Source of the DNA: DASRDR01 sp963812945 [NCBI: uncultured Candidatus Rokubacteria bacterium]
GTDB lineage: Bacteria > Methylomirabilota > Methylomirabilia > Rokubacteriales
Assembly (NCBI GenBank): GCA_963812945.1
Contig: CAWEXD010000008.1
Location: 1,116,001-1,180,000, forward strand
Direction of reading: 5' to 3'
Length of the DNA: 64,000 nucleotides
Part shown: piece after piece, positions 20,242 to 28,183 of the stretch
How the letters are laid out: every line of letters starts with the position of its first letter
How positions within the stretch are numbered: the stretch's first letter is position 1
Notes under the pieces: model-generated
Database searches by the model: none
What the model was told of the DNA's origin: nothing
What the model saw: the letters and a program-made list of their open reading frames with translations, nothing else
Position numbers and translations under genes: made by a program

Positions 20242-20318
20242 GGGGTCAGACTTTGACTTCGGGACAACTGGGCAGGAGGAGCGGGGCGAACTGTCTGGAA
20301 GTCAAAGTCTGACCCCGT
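20240..20318. repeat. 79-bp inverted-repeat element (REP/MITE-like) with 21-bp perfect arms
   Basis: Bases 20240-20260 are the exact reverse complement of 20298-20318, with 37 bases between them. The arm core GGGGTCAGACTTTGAC is AT-richer than its surroundings and starts at the amidohydrolase start codon. The right arm supplies the first base of the next gene's stop codon. The arm resembles the GGGGTCAG-type termini that flank REP-associated tyrosine transposases in many metagenomic genomes (recollection, not searched). No transposase gene is adjacent, so a non-autonomous copy or a bidirectional terminator are the two readings. Confidence 0.7.
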
Positions 20319-20521
20319 CAGGCGGACTCGTCTTCGGCGACGTCCTGGTGGGCGTGGCAGGCCGTGCACACCCATCGGCGCCAGACGTGCCGCTCGCGAT
20401 CGCGGCGGAGGTACCAGGGGACCAGGGTCAGGCGGCCGCAGGCGGAGCAGGCCCGGCGCTCGGCGGCGGGCGGGACGGGCGGCGAGAAGTAGGTGCGGCG
20501 CTCGACCGGGACGTCCGCCAT
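20318..20521 (-). CDS. Small zinc-ribbon protein
   Basis: 67 residues from ATG 20521. Two Cys pairs, CSACGR and CTACH, about 25 residues apart, form a probable zinc ribbon around an Arg/Trp-rich segment (RRDRERHVWRRWVCTAC). The function is unknown; such small ribbons often bind nucleic acid or act as metal chaperones. It diverges from nadE with a 73-base gap containing nadE's promoter. The stop codon is formed at the edge of the inverted repeat, so the C-terminus may have been set by insertion of that element. Confidence 0.6.
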   Translation of the reverse strand: MADVPVERRTYFSPPVPPAAERRACSACGRLTLVPWYLRRDRERHVWRRWVCTACHAHQDVAEDESA

Positions 20522-20567
20522 GGCGCCCTCATGATCGGGAGCGTTCCGAGGTTCGTCAAGGCCGATT

Positions 20568-20588
20568 TGGTATACTTCGGCCCGGAGG
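20568..20588 (+). promoter_or_regulatory. Extended -10 promoter and ribosome binding site of nadE
   Basis: TGGTATACT at 20568-20576 is an extended -10 (TGn plus TATACT). No good -35 is present at 17 bases, which extended -10 promoters can lack. GGAGG at 20584-20588 lies six bases before GTG 20595. Transcription would begin near 20583, giving a very short leader. Confidence 0.5.
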
Positions 20589-20594
20589 ATCCGC

Positions 20595-22328
20595 GTGCGA
20601 CAGCTCCGGGTCGGCCTGGCCCAGGTCAACGTCACCGTCGGCGACGTCGAGGGCAACACCCGCCGGGTCCTGGACGAGATCGAGCGAGCTCGCGCCCTCG
20701 GGGTCGACCTGGTCGCGTTTCCCGAGCTCTGCCTGACAGGGTACCCACCCGAGGACCTGCTCTTCCGCTCGGCCTTCATCGAGGCGAACCTCCGGGCCCT
20801 CGACCGGGTCGCGCGCGCCTCGGCCGGCCTCACCGTCGTGGTCGGCTTCGTCGACCGGCGGGACGACATCATGAACGCCGCGGCCGTCTGCCACGACGGC
20901 GAGGTGGCCGGCGTGTACCACAAGCAGTACCTCCCGAACTACGGGGTCTTCGACGAGAATCGCTACTTCCAGGCGGGGGTCGAGACGCCGGTCTTCGAGC
21001 TCGGTGAGGACGGGCCGGTCGTTGCGGTGAACATCTGCGAGGACATCTGGTACCCCACCGGGCCGACGACGGCGCAGACGCTGGCCGGCGCGGAGCTCGT
21101 CGTCTCGATCAACTCCTCGCCCTACCACGTCGGCAAGGTGGCCTTCCGCGAAAAGATGCTCGCCACTCGCGCCGCGGACCATGTCGCGTATCTCGCGTTC
21201 GTCAACCTCGTCGGCGGGCAGGACGAGCTGGTCTTCGACGGGCAGTCCATGGTGTTCGACCCGGCTGGCGACCGGCTCGCCCTCGGGCGGGCGTTCGAGG
21301 AGGATCTGATCGTCGCGGATCTCGACCTCGACGCCGCCTTTCGCGCTCGGTTGCGGGATTCCCGGCGCCGCAAGGAGAAGCGGGTGGCGGCCGATCCGGT
21401 GCGCCGGGTGCGGCTCCGGGCCCTGCCGGAGCGGCCGCGACCGCCGGTGGCTGCCCGGTCCGCGTCGTCGTTCCTCGACCGGGAAGCGGAGGTGTACGCC
21501 GCGCTGGTCAGGGGGACAGGGGACTACGTCCGGAAGAACGGGTTCCGGCGCGTGGTCGTTGGCCTCTCGGGCGGCATCGACTCGGCGCTCACGGCGGCGA
21601 TCGCGGTGGACGCGCTGGGCCGGGAAGGGGTGGTGGGAGTCTCGATGCCGTCGCCCTTCTCGTCCGCCGCCACGCGGGCCGATGCCCGGCGCGTGGCCCG
21701 GAACCTCGGGATCGAGTTCCTGACCCTCCCGATCACGCCCCCCTACCGCGCGTTCCGGCAGGTCCTGGCGGCCCCGTTCAAGGGGCTGAAGGAGGACGTG
21801 GCCGAGGAGAACATCCAGGCGCGCGTGCGGGGCACGCTCTTGATGGCCCTGTCCAACAAGTTCGGCTGGCTCGTGCTGACGACCGGCAACAAGAGCGAGA
21901 TGGGCGTCGGCTACTGCACCCTCTACGGGGACATGGCCGGAGGCTTCGCCGTCATCAAGGACGTCCCCAAGACGATGGTGTACGGGCTGGCGCGCTGGCG
22001 GAACGCGCGCGATGACCGGCCGGTCATTCCCGAGTCCGTCATGCGGCGCCCGCCGTCGGCGGAGCTGCGGCCGAACCAGACCGACCAGGACACGCTGCCG
22101 CCCTACGAGGTGCTGGATCCGATACTCGAGGCCTACGTCGAGGAGGATCGCTCCCTGGCGGACATCGTCGCCCTGGGGTACGACGAGGCGACCGTCCGGC
22201 AGGTCGTCACGCTGGTCGACCGCAACGAGTACAAGCGGCGCCAGGCGCCCCCCGGCGTCAAGATCACGCCCCGCGCCTTCGGGCGCGACTGGCGGCTTCC
22301 GCTGTCGAACCGGTTCCGACACCCGTAG
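20595..22328 (+). CDS. nadE: Glutamine-dependent NAD+ synthetase
   Basis: 577 residues. The N-terminal nitrilase-like glutaminase domain carries the catalytic triad E44 (FPELCLTG), K110 (YHKQYLPN) and C148 (NICEDIW). The C-terminal synthetase domain has the PP-loop SGGIDS near residue 326 and the TTGNKSEMGVGYCTLYGD stretch. It converts deamido-NAD to NAD with ATP and ammonia taken from glutamine, the last step of NAD synthesis. Length and domain order match the bacterial two-domain enzyme. The GTG start is favoured by GGAGG at 20584. Confidence 0.96.
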   Translation: MRQLRVGLAQVNVTVGDVEGNTRRVLDEIERARALGVDLVAFPELCLTGYPPEDLLFRSAFIEANLRALDRVARASAGLTVVVGFVDRRDDIMNAAAVCHDGEVAGVYHKQYLPNYGVFDENRYFQAGVETPVFELGEDGPVVAVNICEDIWYPTGPTTAQTLAGAELVVSINSSPYHVGKVAFREKMLATRAADHVAYLAFVNLVGGQDELVFDGQSMVFDPAGDRLALGRAFEEDLIVADLDLDAAFRARLRDSRRRKEKRVAADPVRRVRLRALPERPRPPVAARSASSFLDREAEVYAALVRGTGDYVRKNGFRRVVVGLSGGIDSALTAAIAVDALGREGVVGVSMPSPFSSAATRADARRVARNLGIEFLTLPITPPYRAFRQVLAAPFKGLKEDVAEENIQARVRGTLLMALSNKFGWLVLTTGNKSEMGVGYCTLYGDMAGGFAVIKDVPKTMVYGLARWRNARDDRPVIPESVMRRPPSAELRPNQTDQDTLPPYEVLDPILEAYVEEDRSLADIVALGYDEATVRQVVTLVDRNEYKRRQAPPGVKITPRAFGRDWRLPLSNRFRHP

Positions 22329-22516
22329 ACCGGCCCGGGCCCCGGGGCCCCGCGCAATCCGTCAGGCTACTCGGTAAGATTGGCGCTTCGGCGTCAGCCC
22401 GTCGTCTCCCGCCCGATGTTACGCCAACGGTACGATTCATAAGAATCACCGTATTCTCGGTAGCTTAGGACACTTACCCGAGGTCGATCCTGAGCTCTGC
22501 AGTGCCTCGAACTCCC

Positions 22517-22532
22517 TGGCACCGGACTTGAA
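22517..22532 (+). promoter_or_regulatory. Near-match sigma-54 promoter upstream of the riboswitch
   Basis: TGGCAC at 22517-22522 is a perfect -24 element. Ten bases after its GG comes GA instead of the GC expected at -12 (ACTTGAAT at 22526-22533). Transcription would start near 22543, leaving a short lead-in to the aptamer at 22580. The missing -12 C makes this tentative. The stretch 22354-22516 is AT-richer than average and could hold a sigma-70 promoter instead. Two sigma-54 activators are encoded in the window. Confidence 0.3.
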
Positions 22533-22579
22533 TTCCTCAGGGTGTCAGAGACGCTTTCTCAAAATCGAATAGGTAAGCC

Positions 22580-22681
22580 GCTTCCGACAAGGCAAACCCG
22601 CCGCGAGGCGGGGACGCAAAGCCACGGGTCAGCGAGTTCCCCCGGGTGGAGGGGAGTTGACAGCCGGGTTGCCGAAGAAGC
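22580..22681 (+). promoter_or_regulatory. GEMM-I riboswitch (cyclic di-GMP class I type) aptamer
   Basis: The conserved core is present in order: GGCAAACC (22591-22598), a six-pair stem CCCGCC/GGCGGG (22597-22602 with 22607-22612) capped by a GCGA GNRA tetraloop, GGGACGCAAAGCC (22611-22623), a second variable stem, and GACAGCCGGGTTGCCGAAG (22659-22677), which closes the outer helix. GCTTC (22580-22584) pairs with GAAGC (22677-22681). GEMM-I RNAs sense c-di-GMP, and a subset senses 3',3'-cGAMP. By my alignment to the Vibrio Vc2 RNA, the ligand-contacting base after AA is G, which favours c-di-GMP. It lies 54 bases upstream of the lipoprotein gene it should control. Confidence 0.92.
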
Positions 22682-22697
22682 ACAGGGGGAGCCAGCG

Positions 22698-22730
22698 GGC
22701 TCCTCCGGAAGGCGGCTTCCGGAAGGAGCT
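22698..22730 (+). promoter_or_regulatory. Riboswitch expression platform: hairpin sequestering the Shine-Dalgarno
   Basis: GCTCCT (22699-22704) pairs with AGGAGC (22724-22729), and CCGGAAG (22705-22711) pairs with CTTCCGG (22716-22722). There is one bulged A at 22723 and a GCGG loop. The 13-pair stem contains the Shine-Dalgarno GGAAGGAG (22721-22728), seven bases before ATG 22736. Formation of this hairpin should block translation. No T-run follows, so control is probably translational rather than by termination. Confidence 0.75.
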
Positions 22731-22735
22731 GTCGC

Positions 22736-23296
22736 ATGGCTCTCTCGGGCGCTCTCCGGATTCTTGCTTCGCTCGGCGTCCTTCTCCCGGTCATCGTCGG
22801 CTGTGCCGGCGTCGGCTACCGGGAGCAATCGACGCTGTCCCATACGCGCTACGCCACGATCGAAAACTTCGGCGACGAGGAGATCACGGCCGAGCAGGTG
22901 GACGGCCTCCTCGAGGAGGTCGCCGCGATCCTCGACGTCAGGCTCCGTCCTGGCACGCCCAAGGTCAGGATCATGGTGAGATCGCTGGGGGACATCGCGC
23001 TCCTGTCCCGGCGGACCGTAAACGCCGCCGGTCACGGGACCGAGTGCGGCGCCCTGTACTTCGCAGGGGCGAACCTCGTGGTGATTCCCTACTACAGCCG
23101 GACGATCCTCGGGCACGAGCTGGCCCACTACGTGACCGATCACTATCTCAAGGCGACGCCTCGCCGGCACTGGGAGCGGATCGCGCAGAAGGTCGAGGAC
23201 GCGCTTCCGCTGTCGGCGCCCGTGGCTCGCCGGCCCTCCGTGCCCGATGTGGCCGTGCGGGCGCTCGGCGCCCCAGTTCTTGCTCCGGCCAACTAG
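22736..23296 (+). CDS. Riboswitch-controlled lipoprotein with zinc-metallopeptidase motif
   Basis: 186 residues. A lipoprotein signal ends at C23 (PVIVGCAG). After a linker and an alpha/beta segment (KVRIMVRSLGDIALL), residues 127-136 read HELAHYVTDH. The HExxH has a further Asp-His four residues later, as in zinc metallopeptidases, and sits on a hydrophobic helix (ILGHELAHYVTDHYL). It is therefore probably a membrane-anchored periplasmic peptidase or an inactive relative; the third zinc ligand is not certain. The family is not recognised. Control by the GEMM riboswitch suggests a role in the motile-to-sessile switch, such as trimming a surface protein. The c-di-GMP-regulated LapG protease is a functional analogy only, as LapG is a cysteine protease. 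Confidence 0.75.
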   Translation: MALSGALRILASLGVLLPVIVGCAGVGYREQSTLSHTRYATIENFGDEEITAEQVDGLLEEVAAILDVRLRPGTPKVRIMVRSLGDIALLSRRTVNAAGHGTECGALYFAGANLVVIPYYSRTILGHELAHYVTDHYLKATPRRHWERIAQKVEDALPLSAPVARRPSVPDVAVRALGAPVLAPAN

Positions 23297-23372
23297 CTTG
23301 GGCGGCCAGGTGACCCTGCTTCGGCCCGCGTGCGCCGTGAAGAAATGCGACGTGCGACTCCATGACGCGCCG

Positions 23373-23648
23373 ATGAGCCCCGAATCCCTCGACGACTGGC
23401 AATGGAAGGCCCGGCGCGTCCTCTCGCGGTTCGGGCCGCGCACCGTTCCCGCGCTCGTCGAGGCTCTGGTCGGAGGGGACGACCCCGCCATCCGGCTGTT
23501 TGCCGCCGAGTCCCTGGCCCTGCTCGGCCCTGACGCTCGAGAGGCGTCGGACGCGCTCCGCCAGGCGGCAGGCCACGACGAGGACCCTCTCGTCCGGGCG
23601 GCGGCGGCGACGGCCCTCGGCGCGGCGGAGGCGAGCGGAGCCTCCTAG
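23373..23648 (+). CDS. Short HEAT-repeat protein
   Basis: 91 residues from ATG 23373. The frame is open further upstream, so a longer start within the end of the lipoprotein gene cannot be excluded. The sequence is a pair of HEAT-like helical repeats (TVPALVEALVGGDDPAIRLFAAESLALLG and ASDALRQAAGHDEDPLVRAAAATALG), which usually serve as protein-binding scaffolds. It lies 76 bases downstream of the riboswitch-controlled lipoprotein on the same strand and may share its mRNA. Its specific partner is unknown. Confidence 0.6.
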   Translation: MSPESLDDWQWKARRVLSRFGPRTVPALVEALVGGDDPAIRLFAAESLALLGPDAREASDALRQAAGHDEDPLVRAAAATALGAAEASGAS

Positions 23649-23696
23649 GACCACCGGCGGCCGGGGCCACCCGACCCCGAACCCAGGGGCGGTCCG

Positions 23697-25031
23697 CTAG
23701 CGCCCTGAAGTGGGTGCCGTGGGCGAAGGCGGCGAGGGAAGCTCACGGTCCACCACCCAGAGCAAGGCCATCAAGGCGTAGACCAGCATCACGACCTCGG
23801 CGTCGCCGAAGTTGTGCTCGAACATTCCGGCGACGAGAAAGCCCGCCACTCCGGCCAGGCTCGCGCAGACGAGAGCCCGCCGCTCCGGAAACGTCCGGCC
23901 CGCGCGCCCCAGGATCCGCCATCCCTCCCGGAAGAACACGACCCAGAGCCATATCCAGACGGCGAGGGCCGGCAGCCCGCGCTCCGCGGCGATCTGGATC
24001 GGGGAGTTGTGGAGATGACCGGTGCTCGGCCTGATGGCCTCGGGCCGCCGGTAGTGCTGGTACCAGGCGCGCACCTCGCCCGGGCCCACGCCGAGGAGCG
24101 GATGCTCCGCGATCATCGAGAGTCCCGAGCGCCACATCGCCACGCGGTCGCGCACGGTCGGGTCCTCCACGTCGATCATGGACCGCGCGCGCTGGGCCAT
24201 CGGCCCCGGCATCGCCACGGCCACGAGCGCCACCACCGCGACCAGCACCGCGGCGATCCGGGCGGCTCGGCGAGCCGTCAGGACGAGCCCCACGGCGCCC
24301 GCGACCAGGCCGAGCCATGCGTTGCGGGAGTAGGTGAAAGCCAGCGCCGCCACGGTGACGGCGGCCCCCGGGAGCATCCACCAGACGCGGCGCCACGGCA
24401 CGTTCGCGAGGCAGGCGAGGAAGAAGAGCACGCCGAGGAACAGCACGCCGCCGAACGTCATGTAGATGCTGAAGGGCCCGCGGACGCGCTGTGCGTGCCG
24501 GCAGATCTCCGCCAGCCAGGCGGCCGGCACGGCCGACGGCCGCGCCCCGCAGAGATAGGCCTGGCCGAGCCCGTAGGCGGCCATGAGGGTCAGCACGACC
24601 AGGAAGGCCTGCCACAGCCGCATGGCGTGGCGGGTGTCGTGGGTGCACACGAGCACCAGGTAGAAGGTCGCGATCCTCAGGAGGTCCCGGGCGATCCAGA
24701 AGCTCCAGCCCGGATTGCCGGAGAACGCGGCGGACAGGAGCGTGATCCCGACGTAGGCGAGGAAGGGGGATGTCAGGGGGTGGCGACGAAGCGAGGCCAG
24801 GTTGGTCCACGCACCGGCGCCCGGCTCCGCAGCGCTGTCGGGTCCCGCCGGGGGCTGCCTGACCAGCGACGACGCGAGGACGAGCACCAGGAGGAGGGTC
24901 AGCAGACCCTGAGACGCGCTGATCGAGCACGCCATCGCCACGAAGAAGGCCATCAGCGCGCCATCCCGGAGGGCGGTGGTCCAGTCCCGGGAGCGACCGA
25001 GCGGCAGCGGGCGAGGCGCGGCTAGGTCCAT
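23697..25031 (-). CDS. O-antigen ligase/polymerase (Wzy_C family)
   Basis: 444 residues with about ten to twelve membrane helices. The family signature lies in the large periplasmic loop near the C-terminus: HPLLGVGPGEVR, then GHLHNSPIQIAAERGLPAL. WaaL/Wzy-type proteins join or polymerise O-antigen on the outer face of the inner membrane. It follows msbA by 26 bases, so it is probably in an operon with glycosyltransferase and msbA (28084 to 23697). The ATG at 25031 is chosen because the hydrophobic helices begin soon after. A slightly longer N-terminus from an upstream alternative start is possible. Confidence 0.85.
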   Translation of the reverse strand: MDLAAPRPLPLGRSRDWTTALRDGALMAFFVAMACSISASQGLLTLLLVLVLASSLVRQPPAGPDSAAEPGAGAWTNLASLRRHPLTSPFLAYVGITLLSAAFSGNPGWSFWIARDLLRIATFYLVLVCTHDTRHAMRLWQAFLVVLTLMAAYGLGQAYLCGARPSAVPAAWLAEICRHAQRVRGPFSIYMTFGGVLFLGVLFFLACLANVPWRRVWWMLPGAAVTVAALAFTYSRNAWLGLVAGAVGLVLTARRAARIAAVLVAVVALVAVAMPGPMAQRARSMIDVEDPTVRDRVAMWRSGLSMIAEHPLLGVGPGEVRAWYQHYRRPEAIRPSTGHLHNSPIQIAAERGLPALAVWIWLWVVFFREGWRILGRAGRTFPERRALVCASLAGVAGFLVAGMFEHNFGDAEVVMLVYALMALLWVVDRELPSPPSPTAPTSGR

Positions 25032-25057
25032 CCTGGTCGGGCTCGCGGGGGAAACGC

Positions 25058-26830
25058 TCAGTCGCCCGACGCGCCGGAACGGCGAGGTCCGGCGGTGGTG
25101 CCGGTGGCGGCCGGAGCGAACTGCAGGGCATGCAGGCGGCGGTAGACGCCGTCCTGGCCCACGAGCTCGTGGTGGGAGCCTTCCTCGACGATGCGGCCCT
25201 CGTGGAACACGGCGATCCGGTGGGCGAGCCGCACCGTGGAGAGGCGGTGCGCGATCAGTACCACGGTGCGCCCCTTCGTCAAGTCGGCGAGGGCCTGCTG
25301 GACGATGTACTCGCTCTCGGCGTCGAGGTCGGACGTGGCCTCGTCCAGGATGAGGATCGGAGGATCCTTCAGGAACGCCCGTGCCAGCGCGATGCGCTGG
25401 CGCTGGCCTCCGGACAGCTTCACGCCGCGCTCGCCCGCCATTGTCTGGTAGCCCTCGGGCAGCCCGGCGACGAAATCGTGCGCGTACGCGGCCCGGGCGG
25501 CTCGCTCGATCTCCTCCCGCGTCGCGCCGATCTTGCCGTAGGCGATGTTGGCCTCGACCGTGTCGTGGAAGAGGAAGGTGTCCTGGGTCACGATGGCGAT
25601 CTGGGTTCGCAGCGACGCCTGCGTGTAGCGCCGGATGTCGATGTCGTCGATGAGGATCCGGCCCTCGGTGACGTCGTGGAAGCGCGGGATGAGGTCGGTC
25701 AGGGTCGACTTGCCCCCGCCGCTCATGCCGACCAGCGCGACCACCTCGCCTCGCCGGATGGTCAGACAGATGTCCCTGAGCACCATCTCGCCGTCCTCGT
25801 ACCGGAACCAGACGTGGTCGAACTGGATCGCCTGGCGGAAGTCGTCCAGCGTGACCGCATCCGGCGCGTCGGCGACGGCAGGCTGGAGGGCGAGGATCTC
25901 GAAGATGCGCTCGGCGGAGGGCGTGGTCTGCTGGGCGAGGTTCGCGATGCGGGACAGCTTCCGGACGGGCCCGTAGAGCATCAGGGTGGCCGTCACGAAC
26001 GAGAAGAGGGTCCCGGGCGTCATGTCGGCCTGGATGACGCGGTACCCGCCGTACCAGAGGATGGCCATCAGGCCCAGCGCCGCGAGGATCTCCATGATCG
26101 GCTCGGAGAGCTCGTCGACGCGGCGGTCCTTCAGCGAGAGCTCCAGCAGGCGGCGATTGACCTCGGCGAAGCGGGATCGCTCGTGCGCCTCGCGGCCGAA
26201 TGCCTTGACGATCTTCGTGCCGGCGAGCGCTTCGTGGAGAACCATGTTCAGCGCCGAGATCTGCTCCTGCGTTCGGCGGTTGATGGAATAGAGCCGCCGG
26301 CCCATGGCGCGGATCGTCAGCCCGACGAGGGGGAACGCGATCAGGGCCAAAAGCGTGAGCCGAGGCTCCTGCGTGAACATGACGACCAGCAGCGCGACCA
26401 CGGTGCACACCTGCCGGAAGGCCATGACGAGGACTTCGGAGGACAGCCGGGCCAGGCGGTTGGCGTCGACCACGACACGGGACATGAGATCGGCGGAGTG
26501 GCGGTTCTGAACGAAGGCGAGCGGCATCGCCTGGATGTGGGCGTAGAGATCCTGCCGGAGCGCGGCGATGACTCGCTCGCCGACGCTCGCCATGAGGTAG
26601 GACTGGCCGTACCGCCCCACACCCTTGGCCACGTAGACGCCGAGGATGACGAGGGGCAGGAGCTTCAGCATCGTCAGGTCGCGCCGGATGAAGATCTCGT
26701 CCATGGCCGGTTTCACGAGGTAGGCGATGAGGCCGTCGGCGGCCGAGACGACGATGGCCAGGAGACCCCCGGCGACGAGCCAGGACCAGTAGGGGCGAAC
26801 GTACGGAAGGAGGCGCTTCAACGCGTTCAC
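25058..26830 (-). CDS. msbA: MsbA-type lipid A export ABC transporter
   Basis: 590 residues forming an ABC half-transporter. Six membrane helices occupy residues 15-310, and the nucleotide-binding domain starts near 336. Walker A is GMSGGGKST, signature KLSGGQRQR, Walker B ILILDEATSDLD, and H-loop IAHRLSTV. The helix-and-NBD sequence is closest to MsbA, which flips lipid A-core across the inner membrane. Its position between a glycosyltransferase and an O-antigen ligase supports this. It acts as a homodimer. The C-terminal 20 residues are a poorly conserved Gly/Ala tail. Confidence 0.9.
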   Translation of the reverse strand: MNALKRLLPYVRPYWSWLVAGGLLAIVVSAADGLIAYLVKPAMDEIFIRRDLTMLKLLPLVILGVYVAKGVGRYGQSYLMASVGERVIAALRQDLYAHIQAMPLAFVQNRHSADLMSRVVVDANRLARLSSEVLVMAFRQVCTVVALLVVMFTQEPRLTLLALIAFPLVGLTIRAMGRRLYSINRRTQEQISALNMVLHEALAGTKIVKAFGREAHERSRFAEVNRRLLELSLKDRRVDELSEPIMEILAALGLMAILWYGGYRVIQADMTPGTLFSFVTATLMLYGPVRKLSRIANLAQQTTPSAERIFEILALQPAVADAPDAVTLDDFRQAIQFDHVWFRYEDGEMVLRDICLTIRRGEVVALVGMSGGGKSTLTDLIPRFHDVTEGRILIDDIDIRRYTQASLRTQIAIVTQDTFLFHDTVEANIAYGKIGATREEIERAARAAYAHDFVAGLPEGYQTMAGERGVKLSGGQRQRIALARAFLKDPPILILDEATSDLDAESEYIVQQALADLTKGRTVVLIAHRLSTVRLAHRIAVFHEGRIVEEGSHHELVGQDGVYRRLHALQFAPAATGTTAGPRRSGASGD

Positions 26831-26974
26831 ACGCGATTCCGTGCCGGTATTGTAGCAGCGGGCGTCGGTCCGACGGCGCGATTCCGGGACGCGGCCGGCC
26901 TGGGCGGGGGCCGGCTCTCGGACGGCGTCAGGCCGTGCGCCCGCGCGAAGCCGCCGGCCGCCCGGTCGGCCCGC

Positions 26975-28084
26975 TCAGCCCTGGTGGAGGCCGCGGCCCG
27001 CCAGGCGCGCGTAGAGGGCCTCGAGACGCTCGACCTTCGCGCGGGTGGAGAAGCCTCGGACGACACGCTGGCGGCCGGCGCGCCCGAGCGCACTCGCCCA
27101 TGAAGGGTCGGCGAGAAGCCGGAGAATCGCCGCCCCCAGGGCTTCAGGGTCGCGCGGTGGGACGAGCAGCCCGTGCTCCTCGTGTGAGACGAGCTCCGGG
27201 TTTCCCATGGCGCGTGTCGCCACGACCGGCGTCTCCATCGCCAGGGACTCGCGAAGCGTTCCCGTGATCCCGAGCCCCACGTGGGAGGCGTCCACGGAGA
27301 CGTCGCTGGCGGCGAGGATCTCGGGCACGTCGTCCCGGTAGCCCCAGATGGCGACGGTGTCCGCCAGGCCGCTCGCCCGGACCATGGCCTCGAGCGGCGC
27401 GCGTGTCTCGGGACGCGCCCCGACGAGCAGCAAGCGCGCGGCGGGGCGCGCCGCGTGGACCCCTGCGAAGGCCCGGAGGAGGTCGTCGTTGCCCTTGGGC
27501 GGCCGAACGCCGACCTGGGTCACGAGGGGGGCGCGGTCATCGAGGCCGAGCTCCCGGCGGACGTCCGCGCCGCTCACGCGCGCCGGGTCGAACCGTGCCG
27601 TATCGGTGCCCGAGTAGACGACCTCGATCTTGGCCGCCGGGAGGCCCTGCCGCGCGAGGTCGTCCTTGATCGCCTGGCAGACGGCGACGACGGACGCGAC
27701 GAGGCGGCTGCCGTCCACCCACCGGCTCACCGGGGCCATCGGAAAGCTGACGCCGCGGTTGACAACCAGGGGTGGCCGCGGACCGAGGGCTCGCGCGAGC
27801 AGCGTCAGCGTGCGTCCGCCGCCCTTGTGGGCGTGGACGACCTCGATTCGCTCGCGGCGAAGGACGCCCGCGAGCCGCGCGGCGCCGACGAGGTCCGCCG
27901 GCCCCCGAAAGAACCCGTGGTGGACGAAGCCCGCGGCGCGGGCTTCCTCGGTCCAGCGCTCGCTCGGGCGAGTCACGACGAGCACGTGGTGCCCGCGGGT
28001 GGCGAGGTCGCGGGCGAGGTCCCGCAGCTGGATGGCCGCGCCGGTGTAGAAGTCGCCCTTCGGATAGATCTGGAGGAGGCGCAC
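26975..28084 (-). CDS. Group 4 glycosyltransferase
   Basis: 369 residues, GT-B fold. The N-terminal domain starts MRLLQIYPKGDFYTGAAIQL. The C-terminal domain has VTQVGVRPPKGNDDLLRAF and the GT4 E-x7-E region: HVGLGITGTLRESLAMETPV and VATRAMGNPELV, followed by HGLLVPPRDPEAL. It transfers a nucleotide-activated sugar to a lipid-linked or core oligosaccharide in the cytoplasm. Adjacent msbA and ligase genes place it in lipopolysaccharide or surface glycan assembly. The 144 bases between it and msbA have no gene. Confidence 0.88.
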   Translation of the reverse strand: MRLLQIYPKGDFYTGAAIQLRDLARDLATRGHHVLVVTRPSERWTEEARAAGFVHHGFFRGPADLVGAARLAGVLRRERIEVVHAHKGGGRTLTLLARALGPRPPLVVNRGVSFPMAPVSRWVDGSRLVASVVAVCQAIKDDLARQGLPAAKIEVVYSGTDTARFDPARVSGADVRRELGLDDRAPLVTQVGVRPPKGNDDLLRAFAGVHAARPAARLLLVGARPETRAPLEAMVRASGLADTVAIWGYRDDVPEILAASDVSVDASHVGLGITGTLRESLAMETPVVATRAMGNPELVSHEEHGLLVPPRDPEALGAAILRLLADPSWASALGRAGRQRVVRGFSTRAKVERLEALYARLAGRGLHQG

Positions 28085-28183
28085 GGTGGACCCGTCGACC
28101 CCGCCGGTCGGCCGACGCCGCCCCGGCGAGGGGACGCTCAGGATCGGGCTACGGTCCGGCGCACGGGCATCGGTGGATGGCCA

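Noticed and set aside
22337-22353. GC-palindromic stretch after nadE as a terminator
   Set aside because: GGGCC/GGCCC gives only about five pairs with several alternative registers and no T-run, so it is too weak to call.
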